Source: Candidatus Omnitrophota bacterium (GTDB lineage: Bacteria; Omnitrophota; Omnitrophia; Omnitrophales; Danuiimicrobiaceae). From it: DNA of 7,845 nucleotides. This document shows positions 5,749 to 7,845 of this stretch, piece after piece. The stretch spans positions 1-7,845 of the forward strand of contig JACQQO010000086.1 in assembly GCA_016206955.1 (NCBI GenBank). Reading direction: 5' to 3'. The position numbers were made by a program, and so were the translations under genes. The notes below the pieces were generated by a model. It did no database searches. It saw only the letters and a program-made list of their open reading frames with translations, and was not told the DNA's origin. How positions within the stretch are numbered: the first letter of the stretch is position 1; every line of letters starts with the position of its first letter.

Positions 5749-7350
5749 TTAATGGTGGAAGGAAACTCCCTGCATCCCGATTTTTTTATAACTGAGTCCT
5801 CGAAATTGACTCACGGAACGAGTCAGACCGTCAAACACATCTTCCTGGCTTTGATAAGTCCAATCTAAATCAAGCTTACGAGCCAATAGCATTAAAATTT
5901 CTGATTCCGGTTTGGATTCAGCTAGCGGCAAAAGGGCGGGGCGAATGCGCTGGACTCTGCCTTCAAAATTAGTGAAGGTGCCGTCCTTTTCGGCATAGGT
6001 CGCAGCAGGAATCACAAGTTGAACGTGCTCGGAAGTTAAATTATGATTGCTTCCAATGAAAACGCTGAGCTCTAGCCGGTGAAGTATTTCCTCTACGTTT
6101 TGATCCGGATAAAAGCTAATGAGATCTTGTCCAAAAATAATCATCCCTTTAATTAGTCCTTTCGCTGCTTCCTCGAAAATATGTTTGATCTCGCGTTTAT
6201 CTTCCTGAAAACCAATCCATTCCGCGCCTTTCCGATTGGGGTGCTTGTCGGCGCAAATGAGAAAATCATCTTGATCGCCTTCCGGATTTGTGCTCGCCAA
6301 GAAAACTCGTTCGATGCCAAGCTCCTTCGTGAAAAGTTTCTTGGCCAAATACATTTCCTCATTCGTCATTTGAGGAGAAATAAAAACGACAATCTCATTT
6401 TTCGATTCTTTAAGGAGTTTTTTAAATGATTTCAAAAAACTTTCCACTACTTCCTTCCACTCAACCGATCTTACCATTCCCTCCGAACGCTCGATCGGAT
6501 CTGTGATGCGGTCATGATCGATGAATTTGTAGCCATACCTTCCCGCATCGCACATCCACCAATCGTTCACATCATCGTTATAGCGCGGTTTAAGGCGCAT
6601 GACGCGCTCGCCTGCCGCATGATGAGGCCGTTCTTGATTGGTTTCGATCGTGATGTTGCAACCTCGCGCGCAGCCGGGGCAAACGGATTCTGTTTTTTGA
6701 AGATACCAAACGCGGCACTTAAACCGAAAATCGCGATCCGTGAGTGCGCCAACAGGACAAATATCCGCGACATTTCCCGAATATTTGTTGTTGAGCTCGC
6801 GTCCCGGGTAAATTCCAATTTCGGAATGGTCCGCGCGATTAAAAATTCCGAACTCATTGGTCTTTGTAATTTCATCCGTAAAGCGGACGCAGCGGGAACA
6901 CAAAATACAGCGCTCTGAATCTAGCACGATCGTCGGTCCGAGCGGAACGGCTTTGGCCGATTTTTTCACTTTGTTTTCGTTCAGCTTAGAATCGTAAAGG
7001 CCGTGTTTCATATAATAATCCTGAAGCCAGCATTCACCGGCTTGATCGCAGACGGGACAATCGAGCGGATGATTCACGAGTAAAAATTCAAGGATGTGCT
7101 GCCTCAATTTTTTAACCCCTTCCGTCTGAGTTTGAACCACCATTCCGTCTTGGCACTGAATGTGGCAGGAAATCTGAGGCTTCGGCATTTTTTCCACTTC
7201 TACCAAACACATTCTGCAATTTCCCGCGATGCTCAAACCGGGATGATAACAATAATAAGGAATCGAAATCCCGAGTTTCTCCGCCGCGCGGATAATGGTC
7301 GTTCCCTTCTCAACCGTTATTTCCTGTCCGTCAATCTTAAGCGTGGGCAT
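5749..7350 (-). CDS. nuoG: NADH-quinone oxidoreductase subunit G (NuoG), short form
   Basis: NuoG carries the main Fe-S chain of the complex I peripheral arm, taking electrons from NuoF. Motifs appear in order. The [2Fe-2S] domain has Cys34, 45, 48, 62 (spacing C-x10-C-x2-C-x13-C). The His-ligated [4Fe-4S] site has His94, Cys98, 101, 107. A further [4Fe-4S] site has Cys148, 151, 154 and Cys198. The extra N7-type site has Cys224, 227, 231 and Cys267, with 35 residues between the last two. A reduced molybdopterin-oxidoreductase-like domain follows (about 275-520), including VIPAATYAEKDGTFTNFEGRVQR; it is not expected to bind a cofactor. At 533 residues it is shorter than the 700-900 residue proteobacterial forms, but the C-terminus looks complete, not truncated. 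The ATG is preceded by AGGA 9 nt upstream, at the edge of the repeat that separates it from nuoF. Confidence 0.95.
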   Translation of the reverse strand: MPTLKIDGQEITVEKGTTIIRAAEKLGISIPYYCYHPGLSIAGNCRMCLVEVEKMPKPQISCHIQCQDGMVVQTQTEGVKKLRQHILEFLLVNHPLDCPVCDQAGECWLQDYYMKHGLYDSKLNENKVKKSAKAVPLGPTIVLDSERCILCSRCVRFTDEITKTNEFGIFNRADHSEIGIYPGRELNNKYSGNVADICPVGALTDRDFRFKCRVWYLQKTESVCPGCARGCNITIETNQERPHHAAGERVMRLKPRYNDDVNDWWMCDAGRYGYKFIDHDRITDPIERSEGMVRSVEWKEVVESFLKSFKKLLKESKNEIVVFISPQMTNEEMYLAKKLFTKELGIERVFLASTNPEGDQDDFLICADKHPNRKGAEWIGFQEDKREIKHIFEEAAKGLIKGMIIFGQDLISFYPDQNVEEILHRLELSVFIGSNHNLTSEHVQLVIPAATYAEKDGTFTNFEGRVQRIRPALLPLAESKPESEILMLLARKLDLDWTYQSQEDVFDGLTRSVSQFRGLSYKKIGMQGVSFHH

Positions 7351-7362
7351 GGTTACTCATCC

Positions 7363-7422
7363 TGTCATCCCCGCGAACGCGGGGATCCGGCCGTCTGGAT
7401 TCCCGCGTACGGGGGAATGACA
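7363..7422. repeat. 60-bp dRS3-like double-hairpin repeat between nuoF and nuoG
   Basis: The element is bounded by TGTCAT and ATGACA and contains two inverted repeats. The first is ATCCCCGCGAACGCGGGGAT (7367-7386), a perfect 9-bp stem with an AA centre. The second is ATTCCCGCGTACGGGGGAAT (7399-7418), which fits the ATTCCC-N8-GGGAAT pattern known as dRS3 in Neisseria. A 12-bp linker, CCGGCCGTCTGG, joins them. Translated, it gives the 'VIPxxAGIQ' peptide known as a mark of such dispersed repeats in many bacterial genomes. It covers the 3' end and stop codon of nuoF. Only one copy lies in the window, so its dispersed nature is inferred from family resemblance. No T-run follows either hairpin in the minus direction, so it is not a standard terminator. 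It could stabilise the nuoF message. Confidence 0.8.
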
Positions 7423-7845
7423 CTTTTCTTTATAAATTTTTCAAATTCACTTCGGAATTTTTTGAGATAACTCAAAAACGCCATCTGCGCCCCATCGGCA
7501 AGCGCACAGATTGTCGTTCCGCCCAGATATTTTCCGATATCCAGAAGATTATCAATGTCATTGGGCCTTCCTTTTCCGCTGACAATCCGGTTCAAGATCC
7601 GGTAAATCCAGCCCGTTCCTTCGCGGCAAGGTGAACACTGGCCGCACGACTCGTGAGCGAAAAATTGCATCGTGATCCGCAGGGCATCTACCATCGAAAC
7701 CGTTTCATCCATCACGATCACCCCGCCGGAACCTCCCATGGAACCGGCGGCTTTGAGCGAATCGAAATCCATTTTGACGTCGATTTCATCTGCCGTCAGA
7801 ACCGCAGCAGAAAGTCCGCCGGGGACGACTGCTCTCAACTTGTAG
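7365..7845 (-). CDS. nuoF: NADH-quinone oxidoreductase subunit F (NuoF), C-terminal part
   Basis: The 5' part, including the FMN and NADH sites, lies beyond the right edge; 159 full codons are visible, beginning YKLRAVVPGGLSAAVL. The C-terminal cluster-N3 domain is clear: ESCGQCSPCREGTGW gives three Cys ligands, and TTICALADGAQMAF supplies the fourth Cys. N3 passes electrons from FMN to NuoG. The preceding block MGGSGGVIVMDETVSMVDA is also typical. The family-like part ends near FRSEFEKFIKK. The final residues SVIPPYAGIQTAGSPRSRG and the TGA are encoded by the dRS3-like repeat, so this tail looks acquired. The stop is 14 bp before nuoG. No initiation codon should be assigned inside the window. 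Confidence 0.95.
   Translation of the reverse strand, partial: YKLRAVVPGGLSAAVLTADEIDVKMDFDSLKAAGSMGGSGGVIVMDETVSMVDALRITMQFFAHESCGQCSPCREGTGWIYRILNRIVSGKGRPNDIDNLLDIGKYLGGTTICALADGAQMAFLSYLKKFRSEFEKFIKKSVIPPYAGIQTAGSPRSRG

Noticed and set aside
6514..6918. 134-codon open frame on the plus strand
   Set aside because: It lies fully antisense to nuoG, whose cysteine motifs run through the same DNA, and its product has no recognisable features.
7363..7422. The hairpins as an intrinsic terminator between nuoF and nuoG
   Set aside because: Neither stem is followed by a T-run in the direction of transcription, and the genes are only 14 bp apart in one operon.
7096..7470. 124-codon plus-strand frame containing the CHPRERGDPAVWIPAYGGMT peptide
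   Set aside because: The peptide is the other-strand translation of the dRS3-like repeat, and the rest is antisense to nuoG and nuoF.
7836..7838. TTG as a possible start of the nuoF fragment
   Set aside because: The frame stays open upstream to the window edge, and the NADH/FMN part of NuoF must precede it, so this is an internal Leu codon.

Overview
The window holds seven clear protein genes and the cut ends of two of them. It looks like an ordinary chromosomal stretch from a free-living Gram-negative-type bacterium of moderate GC content. Complex I genes, a type IV pilin-like protein, a LysM/L,D-transpeptidase and a putative exported or lipid-anchored PHP protein point that way. The pilin style and the 'VIPxxAGIQ'-type repeat would fit an uncultured lineage such as Omnitrophota or a deltaproteobacterial relative. 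That assignment is a weak inference; nothing here fixes the phylum. TGA serves as a normal stop (PHP gene, nuoH, nuoF), so the standard bacterial code applies.

Left part (1-913). Two minus-strand genes overlap by 7 bp: a divergent-PAP2 (DUF212) membrane protein and the start of a LysM plus L,D-transpeptidase protein that runs off the left edge. Both use non-ATG starts. The 189-bp gap to comM carries one candidate sigma70-type promoter per strand, pointing towards each other, and two abutting palindromes inside the comM-side promoter.

Middle part (914-4104). Three plus-strand genes are closely spaced: comM (YifB-type AAA+ ATPase), a type IV pilin/pseudopilin-like protein, and a PHP-domain metallohydrolase with an N-terminal export signal. 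The first two could both serve natural transformation, because ComM acts on incoming DNA and pilin-like proteins take part in its uptake. This link is suggestive only. The strong Shine-Dalgarno before the pilin points at a four-codon mini-ORF whose stop is in frame with the pilin, not at the pilin start.

Right part (4073-7845). On the minus strand, in transcription order, lie nuoF (C-terminal part), nuoG, nuoH and nuoI. They encode the NADH-binding subunit, the Fe-S subunit, a quinone-pocket membrane subunit and the 2x[4Fe-4S] connecting subunit of NADH:quinone oxidoreductase. The genes are tightly coupled (14-bp and 21-bp gaps, one ATGA overlap). A 60-bp repeat made of two dRS3-like hairpins sits at the nuoF/nuoG junction and supplies the last codons and the stop of nuoF. 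The cluster ends at nuoI, whose 3' end overlaps the PHP gene tail-to-tail, so nuoJKLMN are not next in line.

I found no RNA gene, CRISPR array, insertion sequence or obvious new multi-gene system. The most interesting points are the pilin leader mini-ORF, the repeat inside the nuo operon and the interrupted nuo gene order.
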